DNA from: Ampullaceana balthica
Lineage: Eukaryota > Mollusca > Gastropoda > Lymnaeidae
Assembly (NCBI GenBank): GCA_944989445.1
Contig: CALYLW010000138.1
Coordinates: forward strand, 197,421 to 261,420
Direction: 5' to 3'
DNA length: 64,000 nucleotides
Shown here: positions 1 through 40,882 of the stretch, piece by piece
Layout of the letters: each line of letters opens with the position of its first letter
Position numbering within the stretch: position 1 is the first letter of the stretch
Position numbers and translations under genes: made by a program
Notes under the pieces: generated by a model
Told to the model about the DNA's origin: nothing
What the model saw: only the letters and a program-made list of their open reading frames with translations
The model's database searches: none

Positions 1-237
1 TGTAGATCAAACTTGAGATGTAGATCAAACAACTTGAGATGTAGATCAAACAACTTGCGATGTAGATCAAACAACTTGAGATGTAGATCAAACAACTTGA
101 GATGTAGATCAAACAACTTGAGATGTAGATCAAACAACTGGAGATGTAGATCAAACAACTGGAGATGTAGATCAAACAACTGGAGATGTAGATCAAACAA
201 CTGGAGATGTATATCAAACAACTGGAGATGTAGATCA
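1..237. repeat. 21-nt minisatellite, cut by window start
   Basis: About eleven head-to-tail copies of a 21-nt unit with core TGTAGATCAAACAAC. The early copies continue with TTGAG and the later ones with TGGAG. The array is open in one + frame, giving a seven-residue periodic peptide, but this is a consequence of a unit length divisible by three and is not evidence of a gene. The first unit is shorter, and the array may extend upstream of the window. Confidence 0.95.
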
Positions 238-654
238 AAAAGAGTTTTATTTTACTCCTTTTATTATTATTTATTTTTCGAATATTTTTTAGAATAACTT
301 TTATCTGTTGCCCCTCTCGATGACATGTTTTTAAGTATTTACTCTCTGGAGAAATTTTTTTATCAGTTGCCTATCTATAGAATATTTTATTTCTATTGTT
401 ATATAGTGAAGAATAACCAATTCCTTAATTTAATCTAATTTTCATTTTAAAAGTTCTGACCTTATCTGATTCCGCTGAAACTTTTTCTCCCTTATTTTAC
501 TGTACTTTATTATGGGCTGTCAAATTTGATCTCTCTACTTGCGGAAATGTAAAATGTACTTGGGGGCTAGAATGGGACTGCGATAAAGTTTTTAAATAAA
601 ATACAAAATACACAAACAACTTGTGCAATTAAAACAATAAATTTGAGCTTTATT
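238..654. other. AT-rich stretch without recognised gene
   Basis: No splice-flanked coding segment, RNA gene or repeat with a recognisable boundary was seen between the first minisatellite and the ribozyme-like motif. Confidence 0.5.
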
Positions 655-720
655 TTAAACTAAAACGACAATAGACGTTTCGGCTAATGCCTTCATCAGT
701 ACAATAACATAAAATAGGTA
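655..720 (-). ncRNA. Candidate type I hammerhead ribozyme
   Basis: On the minus strand the catalytic core reads CTGATGA (699-693), then an 11-nt stem II hairpin AGGCATTAGCC, then GAAAC (681-677), then GTC (676-674), the usual cleavage triplet. Stem III would be only two base pairs (AC with GU, no loop), as in the minimal hammerheads of Penelope-like retroelements and retrozymes that act as dimers. The bases after GTC (UAU) pair with the bases before CUGAUGA (GUA) to start stem I, with partial pairing further out. Stem II has three GC pairs plus an extra A, so activity is uncertain. No reverse transcriptase lies beside it. Confidence 0.55.
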
Positions 721-1227
721 CTTACATATATTTAAATTCTTAAAACATATTATATCATAAAATAATTTAAAATATGCATGTAAAATAAAATTAAAGGAAA
801 AACAAAAACAAACAAGGACACAGGATATAGAAAAAAGAAGGAAGTATCTAAAGTTACAGTTAAAACCACAACTGGAAAAAGATTATGCAGTTAGGTAAAA
901 TTGTGAATTTGGTTAATTCCATATTGTGCCAACGTACCAAATCATTTTATAAGTCTATTTTCCATGTAGATCCTATCATGGGTATTGTTTGCATATAAAA
1001 TACCAGTAACTGCCACATCTGAAATACCGTCATGGTATTTCCATCCACTCACACAAAACTGCCCCCGCCATTATTCAGATTTTTTTCTAGACTATTCTCT
1101 GAACATTTGTATAATATTTGGGCTGGAACTATCGTATGTATACATTAAGCACTGATTCACATTGTCACATGAGATGAAAATCGACAAACAAACAAAAATA
1201 CGATTTGTGAGTTTTATCCAATCGTAG
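721..1227. other. AT-rich stretch, possibly remainder of the ribozyme-bearing element
   Basis: No coding exon or further repeat was recognised. The sequence next to the hammerhead-like motif could be the rest of a decayed Penelope-like element or retrozyme, but nothing in it confirms this. Confidence 0.3.
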
Positions 1228-2250
1228 CAAATGTCAGATACCAGTTGGACGCCAGATACCATTTGGACATCAGATACCAGTTGGACGCCAGATACCATTT
1301 GGACGTCAGATACCAGTTGGACGCCAGATACCATTTGGACTTCAGATACCAGTTGGACGTCAGATACCATTTGGACGTCAGATACCAGTTGGACGTCAGA
1401 TACCAGTTGGACGTCAGATAACAGTTGGACGTCAGATACCAGTTGGACGTCAGATACCATTTGGACGTCAGATACCAGTTGGACGTCAGATACCAGTTGG
1501 ACGTCAGATAACAGTTGGACGTCAGATAACAGTTGGACGTCAGATACCAGTTGGACGTCAGATACCAGTTGGACGTCAGATACCATTTGGACGTCATATA
1601 CCAGTTGGACGTCAGATACCAGTTGGACGTCAGATAACAGTTGGACGTCAGATAACAGTTGGACGTCAGATACCAGTTGGACGTCAGATACCAGTTGGAC
1701 GTCAGATACCATTTGGACGTCAGATAACAGTTGGACGTCAGATACCATTTGGACGTCAGATAACAGTTGGACGTCAGATACCAGTTGGACGCCAGATACC
1801 AAATGGACGTCAGATAACAGTTGGACGCCAGATACCATTTGGACGTCAGATAACAGTTGGACGTCAGATACCAGTTGGACATCAGATACCAGTTGGACGT
1901 CAGATATCATTTGGACGTCAGATAACAGTTGGACGCCAGATACCAGTTGGATTTCAGATACCAGTTGGACGTCAGATAGCAGTTGGACGCCAGATGCCAG
2001 TTGGGCGTCAGATAGCAGTTGGACGCCTAATAAAAGTTGGACGTCAGATACCAGTTGGACGTCAGATAACAGTTGGACTTCAAATACCAGTTGGCCGTAA
2101 GATACCAGTTGGATGTCAGATACCAGTTGGACGTCAGATAGCAGTTGGATGTCAGATACCAGTTGGACGTCAGATAGCAGTTGGATGTCAGATATCAGTT
2201 GGACGTCAGATAGCAGTTAGACGTCAGTCTACCATTTGGACGCCATATCT
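1228..2250. repeat. 18-nt minisatellite (about 1 kb)
   Basis: More than fifty tandem copies of GACGTCAGATACCAGTTG and close variants (ACCATTTG, AACAGTTG, GCCAG). The unit length is a multiple of three, so long six-residue periodic ORFs appear on both strands (for example 1231-2100 + and 1092-1910 -). They lack non-repetitive coding sequence and are treated as by-products. The array ends about 300 bp before the first recognised exon of the FRRS1-like gene. Confidence 0.97.
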
Positions 2251-2550
2251 CCAATACCTGCTCTGACGTTTAGATCTGACCGTGTTACCTTGAATGAAAT
2301 GTTATCAACTTTGACCTTTAATCTTTAGGTTCTTGAACTCAGTCATATATCATATAGAAGAGGGTACTTTAAAAACATCAATAGCAGCCTCTCTGTCTTT
2401 CGAGAATTGGATGGGGATAAATGGCATGGGGGTGTAAGAAATATAACTTGCCTCGTTGTGTTGTAAAACGTGTAACCTGAGGTGTATGGTTGCGTGTTAA
2501 AACACACTCGAATAATTATAAACTTACTGTTTGTATCATGATTTCTACAG

Positions 2551-31874
<29,324 letters not shown>

Positions 31875-32242
31875 AGATCTTATCTGGATGGTTACAAACT
31901 ATTTCAATCTGATCTAAGCACAATTTGGTTGACAACGGCGACTGTTGTCTGGCCCCGAGAAGGGGAAGCAACTGAGGGACAGAGGCACAGAACAAATTTA
32001 GTCACCTGCAAGTGCAAGATGGAAGGTACCGATTCAAAGGGAAATCATCCTTGATAACAGTTCAATTTTGAAAGAGTTAATTCCCACTATATTTTCTGTT
32101 AGAAACTCTTAATATTGAGGAGTCAATTTTAGCACGTAAGAACTTAACACAATGTCCTGTATGTGAATCTTAAATAACATTCTCAAATCATAATCACACT
32201 ACCAGAGATACCCATAAAATGTTTCTGCATTCGTCATCTTAG

Positions 32243-32248
32243 AATAAA
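32243..32248 (+). terminator. Possible polyadenylation signal of the FRRS1-like gene
   Basis: AATAAA about 370 nt after the stop codon and in the right orientation. AT-rich DNA gives many chance matches, so this is tentative. Confidence 0.3.
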
Positions 32249-35200
32249 TCAACGTAATTCAATTACATTGTAACTAAAGAAACTAATCATTTTATTCGAC
32301 TTTTTAAAAAAAAATACCCTTCTAAATGTTATATCGTTAAACGGAATTTATTTTTAACAGAGTAATAATAAAATTCAAATTGCACAAAGAAAAATCTAAC
32401 AGGTGCTGAATGCGAAAGTCCGTTGGCAGATATTCAGTTACAGACTGACATGAGTTGACAGTAAGCTGTAACATTTATGAGGTGATAAACAGGGAGAAAT
32501 GTTCAGAGCATTAGTATAAAGGGCTGGTGACAGCAAGGTCACGGTCACAGTTATATTTGTAAGACATTTGAAGGTAAAACATTTATATCCGGAAAAAGTC
32601 TTCCACCATAAAATATTTCATGTGGAATCCGTTTAAGAAAAGTTAATAACATCGTATTGCCACTTGGAACTATTAAATTGTGCGTGACGCTAACGCGTCC
32701 ATTCAGTTGAAATTTTTCTAACATTTGTTTTAATCATTATTATTTATTTTTTTTACTTATGAGTGAGGTTCTTAAGGTTATATTCGATTAATAATTAATT
32801 AAAGAAGATTTAATTTAATTACACAACTTTAAAATAATAATGACGCCACTTCTTTCATTTACAATTAAATCGAACACAGTCAGCTCCTGCTCATTTATCA
32901 TCAAAGGGAGGCAACTGATGATTTTTTTATTTGTAAAATTTACACGCTCAACTGGTTTTTCGAGGAAATTGTTGTTACGGTAATCAAACTAAGAAATATT
33001 TTCAAAGACTGATTTTCAACCGCAAGTTTTTTTTTATAATTTGTTGACATCATAAGGCTTGAGTAGGATACAATTGTGTTGATGTTATTCTACCTTTAAA
33101 CGAGAATGAGCGCAAGTCTATAGATGATAGTTGTTAGAGTCGTGCGTCTGATCATGACTCGGGGCCTAACTTGGTTTATGATAAATGCTTCGTGCCTTTT
33201 ATTTGCATAAAAGAAAAGGAAGTCTGTTTACACGATGCACACAGTACACATACATCTATGTGATTGTTGTATCTGTCTTCAGTTTTGAAATCGCATTAAG
33301 TCTCAAAAACAAATGCACAAATAAAGTTAGTGTGGAAGAAAACAACTTATGTAACCACACATTTATTCGTAAAATTATTTGCAATTAAAGTGATGACGAG
33401 AGTAACAGGGAATGTAACAGTGAGAGCGGGAAAAGAGAGAGAAAGAGAAGTGGGAGAAAGAGGAGAGCGAGAAATTGAGTGTTTGGGTGTATGTGTCTAT
33501 AAATGTGTGTGAGTGTGTGTGTGTTTGTTTGTGTGTTTATTTTTAGAGGCACAGGTTGTTAAGAGTTTTATATTATGTAAGAAAGAAAAATGGCGATTAG
33601 CACCTTTACTTTGTTTGTAAATATCAATAATATCAATAAAATATTTATTATATATCGAGTTATTTGATTATTTTAACAATTAGGTTAAACAGAATAAAAT
33701 TTTCTAATTATTTATTTTATTTTTATCACTGTAGCATTGCTTAGCGTAAGGTTCTCTATTAGTTAAAATGCATTTTTAGAAGAACTACGCATAAAATAAA
33801 ACAGTCCATCAATTATTTACAGTAATTGTCCCCATCAAATTGAGGCAGGAATAAGACTTGAACCAATTCTTATCATTTATAGTTGATCAGAACAGTAAAC
33901 TCTGTGTTACAAAATATATCATGTTTAATTATGTTCCCATTTCAACCACAAACTGCAATGGTCGTTTTCTAAGTTAGAAGAAATATATTATTTTGAGACA
34001 TACAAAAGCCTAACCAATTGTGACGTTAAAATATAAAGTATATTAATCAGACGTGCTTCCAATTTCTAGTCATTCTTTCTTTGAGTGTAACTGATTAAAT
34101 TTTTTTGAGTTACTTTTGTATCTTTAATCTCTAAGTATATGTTCTGTTATCCAAATGATAATAGTTTGTGTTACATCCATCCTATGCATCATTAGATGCC
34201 AATAACCTATGACAAAACGCATTACAACAAAAACAGTTGAAATGTTGGCATGGAACATCAACCTTCACTTTATAACATGATTCATGGGACATTTGACATG
34301 TTTCTTTGTACTAATGAAATCGGTTATAGAACAAATCACGTGACTTATCTCTTTTATTTTCTATATAAACGTTCAAATATATTAAATAGGTGCCTTTTAG
34401 TTTTAGATTCTCAGATTTTTTCAGGGAGATCTCGGATGTTTGGCTTCCAATGTTTCAAATTACCGTAAAGGTCTCAATAAGAGTATAGAGTGATACCTAC
34501 TTCAGACGGGTCATTTCTATTGAATAAATACATTGATTCCGTTTCACAGATGAATAGTAGACTTTTCATTTTAATATTTTATCAACTTTAACATTTATTT
34601 ATAAGTTTATTTCAATGCTCTTTATTTTAAAAACAATCATGTTTTCACCCCAACAACTGACTAATATAAATACATTAATGATTGTTCGAAGTTTCGATAA
34701 AGTGTTTTGAATGATTCATCTGTATAACCGAGCCATTAAGGTCCAGAATATGCGTATGTTAATGGTAACCACTTCAAAGTCTACCTAAATATGACTTGAA
34801 ATGTACACCGTATACATTTCAGGCCCTTGGATCAGTTGTCAACTTGTCATCACACAATATTTCTGTACGGCGTGCTGGGGGCCTGTGCTAATGGCTCAAT
34901 CAACCTTACTTCAGTAACAGCTGGCACAACTTTTAGGCCTTGCATTATATTCCTGTAGGCGCGTGTACTGGTTGCTTGTATTACAATGAAATTTGTTAAT
35001 TCAGATATTGATATTGAAAAAAAAATAATTTCTGAAAATAAAATAAAAATAACAATCCTAAAGATGTACACGTAATCTGAGATGAATAAACCCAAACTGA
35101 GGTACATAACAAGACTCCATTGCTCAATTCAATGCATTCTTCTCGTCTTATTTAAGACCAGTTTTACAACAACAAAAGTAATGCAAATCGCCAGGGATAT

Positions 35201-36257
35201 TTTCAGTCTCAAATGTTTCTGTGGAAAAAGTCTTCTTCAACTGTGTAAACATCTCGCCAAGTCCTCATCCCAACCCCATCTTTTTAAAAAAAAATGTAAA
35301 TGCATAAAATAGTAGCCGTATGTTTTTTCTTAAAACCAGTATTGACAGATAATTTTTGTAGTTACATGTGAATTACATTTGTATAGTAATGGCTATTTAA
35401 TACAGTAAGAGATGCGTATGATAAAGTGCAGACATGTTTGTTTTTTTACTATTTATGAGGGCACGATACAATATAGACATCTAATTGATACAGTACGGAG
35501 ATTAAATTCTTCCGTAAAGATATCATATTTGCAGAACAGAGATCATGTATAAGTTAAAGTACAGCTGTATACAGTTAGTGATACAATATTGGTAGGCATA
35601 TTGCACAGTCGAGAGATCTGCATGAAACAGAACATAGATGTGAACATAGAGAGAACAGAGATGTATTTTATATAATTTAAATAGATATACATGCTACAGA
35701 CAACAGTACAGAGGTTGCGGAAGTTCATGAAGAGAAGATTAGTTATCATTGCATACAACCAACTCAGTTATATGTGTTTTAGAATGTTGAAACGTGTTAA
35801 ATTTATTGAAGAACTTTGTTTTTTCCCTTTGTCTCGATTAGAGTTAAAATATTTATTCATATCACACACGACAGAACAATCACATAACCCAAAATACTAG
35901 CACGGGGAAAAACCAAATTCCCCTCAAACGAACCAGCAAGGGACAATTTTAACACAGCAACTAAACACGGGGACAAAATGGCGCTGAAAAGCTGACTACA
36001 AGTCAGTCGCCAAGCTGTGCCACCTGTTCCAGCTTACACAGCAGCAGAAGTGAAAATGTTTTCTATTATTTGAACTCATTATACCATTGAACAGTTGGCC
36101 AAGCTAATTTAAGCGTGAGCTGTTTCTAAACTCTAGCCTTTAATGTGCAGGTTAGTGAGTAGGTGGGAGTGGTGCGTGTAGAGTGCGGCAGTATGCGTGT
36201 CGAATTGGAAGTTGCGGGTACACCAATGATGAAATGTTGCGTGAAGACGAAGTTTTG
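32249..36257. other. Intergenic stretch without recognised gene
   Basis: No spliced coding segment was found on either strand. A purine-rich patch (GAGAGAGAAAGAGAAGTGGG and similar) occurs at 33420-33480, followed by GT-rich sequence at 33505-33535. Short ORFs here have no recognisable motif. Remote exons or regulatory elements cannot be excluded. Confidence 0.5.
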
Positions 36258-36708
36258 GTGTAGAGCAGGGGTCTCAAACACGCGGCCCGTGGGCCAATTG
36301 CGGCCCGCTGGATGATATTTTTTGCCCCCCCCCCACTTGATATCCAAGTTCAGTGCAAGTGCGGCCCGCCGTGGCGATAACGAAGAAAATTTTTTTTAAA
36401 TTAAATTAAAATAAGATATTTTAAAATGTAATTGGAAATTTTTCTTTGGCCTTCCAGTACCCTTTTTTCTAAGACAATGAAGTTTTATTGATCAGATTGT
36501 TTTTATCTAATTTGTTTAACCATTTCCCCCTTGGAGTCTCCGCGCGTCGCCTTCTATCGGTAGACTCTTACAGTCGCCGAGCGTTGCCGATTTTGGGTTG
36601 TTTCGTTTGCAGAGCCGATTGAGCCGATCCAACTTTTTAAGTAGCTAATTTATATTATCTTTAACATTTCACATAGAAGAGCTAAAAAAGAGGGAAAAAT
36701 AAGGACAA

Positions 36709-37479
36709 TCTATATATATAATTCTCTTCATGGGACCATGCCAGGCAAGTACGCTGCAAAAATATGTGCAACCGAGCATGACGAATGACCCTCGCTCGGG
36801 TCAACTAAACACTGTTGGCAAGCGTGGTGGGATGCAATGAAAAAAAAGGGGTGGGGTGGGAGTGGGTGGCAACAATGCATTTGCGTTCACTTGCATTGTG
36901 CCTTCATAGTAAATGTGAGATTCGTAGTGTAATGGTTATAACGTCCGCCTCATACGTCGATGGTCCTGCGCAAACAATTAAAAATTTTTTTTTAAAAATG
37001 TCTGTATGTGCCCGTTCTTTTACCCCTTTATTGCCAACTCTAGCTGAACCCACACCATAGCATACGCAGCTAATGATTTAGTTACGGGTGAAGACTTCCT
37101 GAAAGACACAGTTGTCATAATGGGATGGGTTTGAGCAAACGACTGTGAGTGAATGAAAAGAAGGAACTCTGGAGAGACCCGCGGCGTAGCATACGCCGCA
37201 GACTTGCTCATAATAGACAGTGCAAAGAACGGATTGGGGGGTGAGAGTACAGACACAAAAAGCAGCACAAAGTAAGTAAAAATAGCGAGTAAACATGGAG
37301 ACAAGCACACTGAGGTTGTTGTTACCCGCCTCCCATTTAATAATACCATCCCTTATTCATAAACTGTGATTGGCCGACCCTAGCGAGGGTTAGTCATGTT
37401 TAGGGTTGTTAATTTCTCCACTTTCTTTGCACTCTCCATGAGCATGTCTGCGGCGTATGCTACGCCGCGGGGCGTCTAG
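36709..37479 (+). mobile_element. Helitron-like non-autonomous element (771 bp) inside the hAT
   Basis: Begins TCTATATATATAATTCTC, ends with hairpin GCGGCGTATGCTACGCCGC and then GGGGCGTCTAG, and lies between A (36708) and T (37480), as Helitrons do. It carries a decayed tRNA-Val-like sequence (about 36914-36975) and, at about 37178-37210, an inverted copy of its own terminal hairpin region. There is no rep/helicase gene. Confidence 0.8.
36914..36975 (+). pseudogene. Decayed tRNA-Val-like sequence in the Helitron-like element
   Basis: ATTCGTAGTGTAATGGTTAT then ACGTCCGCCTCATACGT matches the tRNA-Val-like region at 15944. The T arm and acceptor stem are no longer recognisable. Confidence 0.5.
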
Positions 37480-37911
37480 TTACATATAAAATCCTTCCAA
37501 TAGTTAGTGGGCGTATAAACAAAAACAATAGCAAGCGGTGATAAAAATTCTCTGTAAGATTTAATGTTTGTAAATATTGGTATATCTAATGCTTTACAAA
37601 TTGAATACAATTGATTCTTAAACTGTTTTAACTTGATGTTAAAATATTGTAGCAGGCTATTTTTCATTTTTTAGAAGGTTTTAAGACCTAAAAAATAATT
37701 AATAAAATGTTGGTTTACATTTTCCCCAAAATAGTTTGAAAATAGACTGTCAAATTTGATCTTTGGCAAAAATGGAGTGTCAATTTACTAAAAATAGAAC
37801 TTTTCAATTAAAATAATTTTTGTTAAGCTAAAATAGAAATAAAAAATACCGGTGCCAATATTTTTTTCTTTTCACCCAGCCCAAGTCATGATTTCCTCAA
37901 AGCCTACCATG

Positions 37912-39773
37912 AAGAGAAAGATTGAAGACGAGCATAGAATATTTCAGGAAAAGTTGGGAAACTGAATATTTTTTTATTGAGCATATGGGTACCCCGATGT
38001 GTCTTATTTGCACAGAGAAAGTTGCAGTGCACAAAGAATACAACATACGACGTCATTACACAACTAGGCACGCTGAGGAATATTCAAAAATACAAAGGAA
38101 ATGATAGAGAGGGCCGGATCAGCAGTCTTAAAGCATGTCTAACAAGGAGGCAACATTTTTTCAAGAAATCATGCAAAGATAGTGATTCGGCTTTTGATGC
38201 CAGCTATGTAGTGAGTGAGATGATTGTTCAGGCGGGGAAGCCATTCACAGATGGCGAGTTTATCAAAAAGTGTATGTTACAGGTTGCAAGTATTGTCTGT
38301 CCAGAAAAGAAGGGTCAGTTTAGCAACATCAGTCTTTCAGCCAACACAGTGGCAGAGCGCACTATTGAGCTGTCAAGAAACATACACAATCAACTGCAAG
38401 AGAAGGCCAAACATTTCAGTGCGTACTCAGTCGCTCTTGATGAGAGCACAGACATTACTGACACTGCACAACTGGCAATCTGTATCCGTGGTATTGATGA
38501 CAATTTTGAAGTGATAGAGGAGTTGCTCACAGTGATGCCAATGCATGGTCAGACCACTGCTCAGGACATATTCCGGCAGCTGTGTAATGCCATTGTGGAT
38601 GCCGGTTTACCATGGCAGAAGTTTGCTGGGATAACAACAGACGGAGCACCTTCAATGACAGGGAGGAAAAATGGACTGGTTGCACTTGTTCAAAAAAAAA
38701 CTAGAAGAGGAGGGTGTGGAGGAGGCTATCGCTCTGCATTGTATTATCCATCAGCATGCCCTGTGCAGCAAATGTCTCATTGTATTATCCATCAGATGCC
38801 CTGTGCAGCAAATGTCTCAAGTTTGACAATGTGATGTCTGTCATTGTGAAATGCATCAACCGTTATATTAGATCCAGGGGTTTTAAAGCACAGGCAATTT
38901 CGGGCTTTTTTGGAGGAAATAGAGTCTGCATATAAGGATGTGCTCTACTTTACTGAGGTGCGTTGGCTCAGCAGGGGAACCTGCTTGAAGAGGTTTTTTG
39001 AGTTGAGAACAGAAGTGAAAGCTTTCATGGAGAACGATGGGATGGCTGTTCCTGTGCTAAGTGATCCAAAATGGCTCATGGACTTAGCTTTTCTTGTTGA
39101 CATCACACAGGAGCTGAATGTACTGAACAAGAAGTTACAAGGACAGGAGCAGCTTGTCAGTGCTGCCTATGAAAACGTGAGAGCATTTTCCACAAAACTT
39201 ATTTTATGGAAAGCCCAGCTCTCTCAGAAAAACCTCAGCCATTTCCCAGCATGCAAGGCACTCGTGGATGTGGACATACCATTCGATGGTGAGGAATATA
39301 TTGATGCCATTGAAAAGCTACAGGAAGAATTTGATCACCGATTTGCAGACTTTAAGAATCACAAAATCACTTTTAAAATATTTGCTGACCCTTTCTCTGT
39401 CGATGTCCAAGATGCCCCCCCTGTGTTGCAGTTGGAACTCATCGACTTGCAGTGCAACTCTCATCTGAAAGCTAAGTTCAGGGAGGTGAATGGAAAAGCA
39501 GACAAGCTTGGAAAATTTTTGAGAGAATTGTCCCCAACATTCCCTGAACTTTCCAGAATGTTCAGCCGGACTATGTGCCTTTTTGGGAGCACATACATGT
39601 GTGAAAAGTTGTTCTCATCCATGAACTTCAATAAATCCAAGCACAGGTCAAAACTCAGTGATGATCATCTTCAAGCTATACTGAGGACCTCGACTGCTTC
39701 CTCCCTCAAGCCAAATGTGCTTCAGCTGTGTAAGGGGAAACGCAGCCAGGTCTCTTCCAGCAAGGAGCAGTAG
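37912..39773 (+). pseudogene. hAT transposase with BED-like zinc finger, frameshifted
   Basis: A BED-type finger (CLICTEKVAVHKEYNIRRH followed by H; about 37997-38073) begins the protein. The catalytic region follows: YSVALDESTDITDTAQLAIC (about 38420-38480), FAGITTDGAPSMTGRKNGL (about 38625-38680), then LHCIIHQHALCSKC in another frame. The second part has YFTEVRWLSRGTCLKRFFEL (about 38947-39005) and ends with the dimerisation region YMCEKLFSSMNFNKSKHRS (about 39594-39650). This resembles proteins annotated GTF2IRD2-like, which derive from Charlie-type hATs. Frameshifts lie near 38095 and between about 38690 and 38910; a direct repeat of about 38 nt near 38740-38817 accounts for part of the second break. 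Its low decay suggests fairly recent activity. Confidence 0.9.
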
Positions 39774-39984
39774 GAATAGCAAAGGCAACAAGAGTGCTAC
39801 CAGTTAAGCCAATGTTTGAACCTTAAATAAGTAATAATGAATAAAGATGGGGGATACTGAACAGTTGTACTTTTTTTGTATTAACTTCATGCGGCCCAGC
39901 GTCACCCATACTCTGACTCATGTGGCCCCCGGGCAAATTGAGTTTGAGACCCCTGGTGTAGAGGATGTAGAGTTTGCGTGTAGT

Positions 39985-40410
39985 AGGTGGGAATGATGGA
40001 AAAATGGATGGTTGTGAGATTGGAGTGATGCTAGTAGGTGGGAATGATGGAAAGATGGATGGTTGTGAGATTGGAGTGATGGTTGTAGTAGGTGGGAATG
40101 ATGGAAAGATGGATGGTTGTGAGATTGGACTGATGCTGGTAGGTGGGAATGATGAAAAGATGGATGGTTGTATGATTGGAGTGATGCGTGTAGTAGGTGG
40201 GAATGATAGAAAGATGGATGGTTGTGAGATTGGAGTGATGCGTGTAGTATGTGGGAATGTTGGAAAGATGGATTGCTGTGAGATTGGAGTGATGCGTGTA
40301 GTAGGTGGGAATGATGGAAAGATGGATGGTTGTGAGATTGGGGTGCTGCGTGTAGTAGGTGGGAATTATGGAAAGATGGATGGTTGTGAGATTGGAGTGC
40401 TGCGTGTATG
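39985..40410. repeat. Minisatellite of about 54 nt
   Basis: Eight copies with core GGTGGGAATGATGGAAAGAT then GGATGGTTGTGAGATTGGAG. Units vary between about 48 and 57 nt. The array begins just outside the right end of the hAT at 36266-39955; related sequence (GTGAGTAGGTGGGAGTGGTG) is seen before its left end at about 36150, so the hAT seems to have inserted into the edge of this array. Confidence 0.9.
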
Positions 40411-40882
40411 TGTTTGCATGTTTCGAGTATATCAATGGAATAATTTTGTGTAGTTATAAGTGAGAAGTTACTTATTGAACTGTTTGAATTAAATTCACAT
40501 TATCCTGCTGCATCCAGGGGTTTAGTGCAGTGTAAACTCATACAAAACAAGGGACGTCTACGCAAATTTACTTCTTATAACATCAGGCATCTAAACAATA
40601 GAAAATAATCCAGACAAAATGTTTTAAATCATTAAAATTTGAAATACCTTTAATCAAACATTTTTCAGTGTTACATTTGAGACAATACAGTGTTCAGTTG
40701 CAAATCCTACATAGGTAAATTATAACAGGTTTATTTTTTAAAGTTTAAAGTTACCCGCGGTCTATTCCTTTGCTATGTCCGCGTAAATGATGGCGTATTT
40801 CATTTAGAGTATTATGTAAACTAAACTTATGTAAGTGCCTCCTTGTTAAAGATATAAAATTTGCCTGCTGATTCTTGTTAGG

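Larger units (their letters stand above)
36266..39955 (+). mobile_element. hAT transposon, nearly complete, GTF2IRD2/Charlie-like
   Basis: Ends CAGGGGTCTCAAACACGCGG and AAATTGAGTTTGAGACCCCTG are inverted repeats. The perfect 8-bp duplication GTGTAGAG (36258-36265 and 39956-39963) shows a clean insertion. Inside are a Helitron-like insert (36709-37479) and a transposase gene (37912-39773). The extended ends contain GCGGCCCG motifs, as in related vertebrate and invertebrate hATs. Confidence 0.95.

Noticed and set aside
1092..2266. Periodic ORFs across the 18-nt array
   Set aside because: The peptide is a six-residue repeat in every open frame on both strands. No unique sequence, signal peptide or splice site supports a protein.
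2281..2550. Search for the signal-peptide exon of the FRRS1-like gene just upstream of 2551
   Set aside because: No segment with a start codon, hydrophobic stretch and a donor in the required phase was found. The exon is probably farther upstream.
40031..40453. ORFs in the 54-nt array as a secreted repeat protein
   Set aside because: The peptides are periodic, on both strands, with no conserved flanks, and follow directly from the array.
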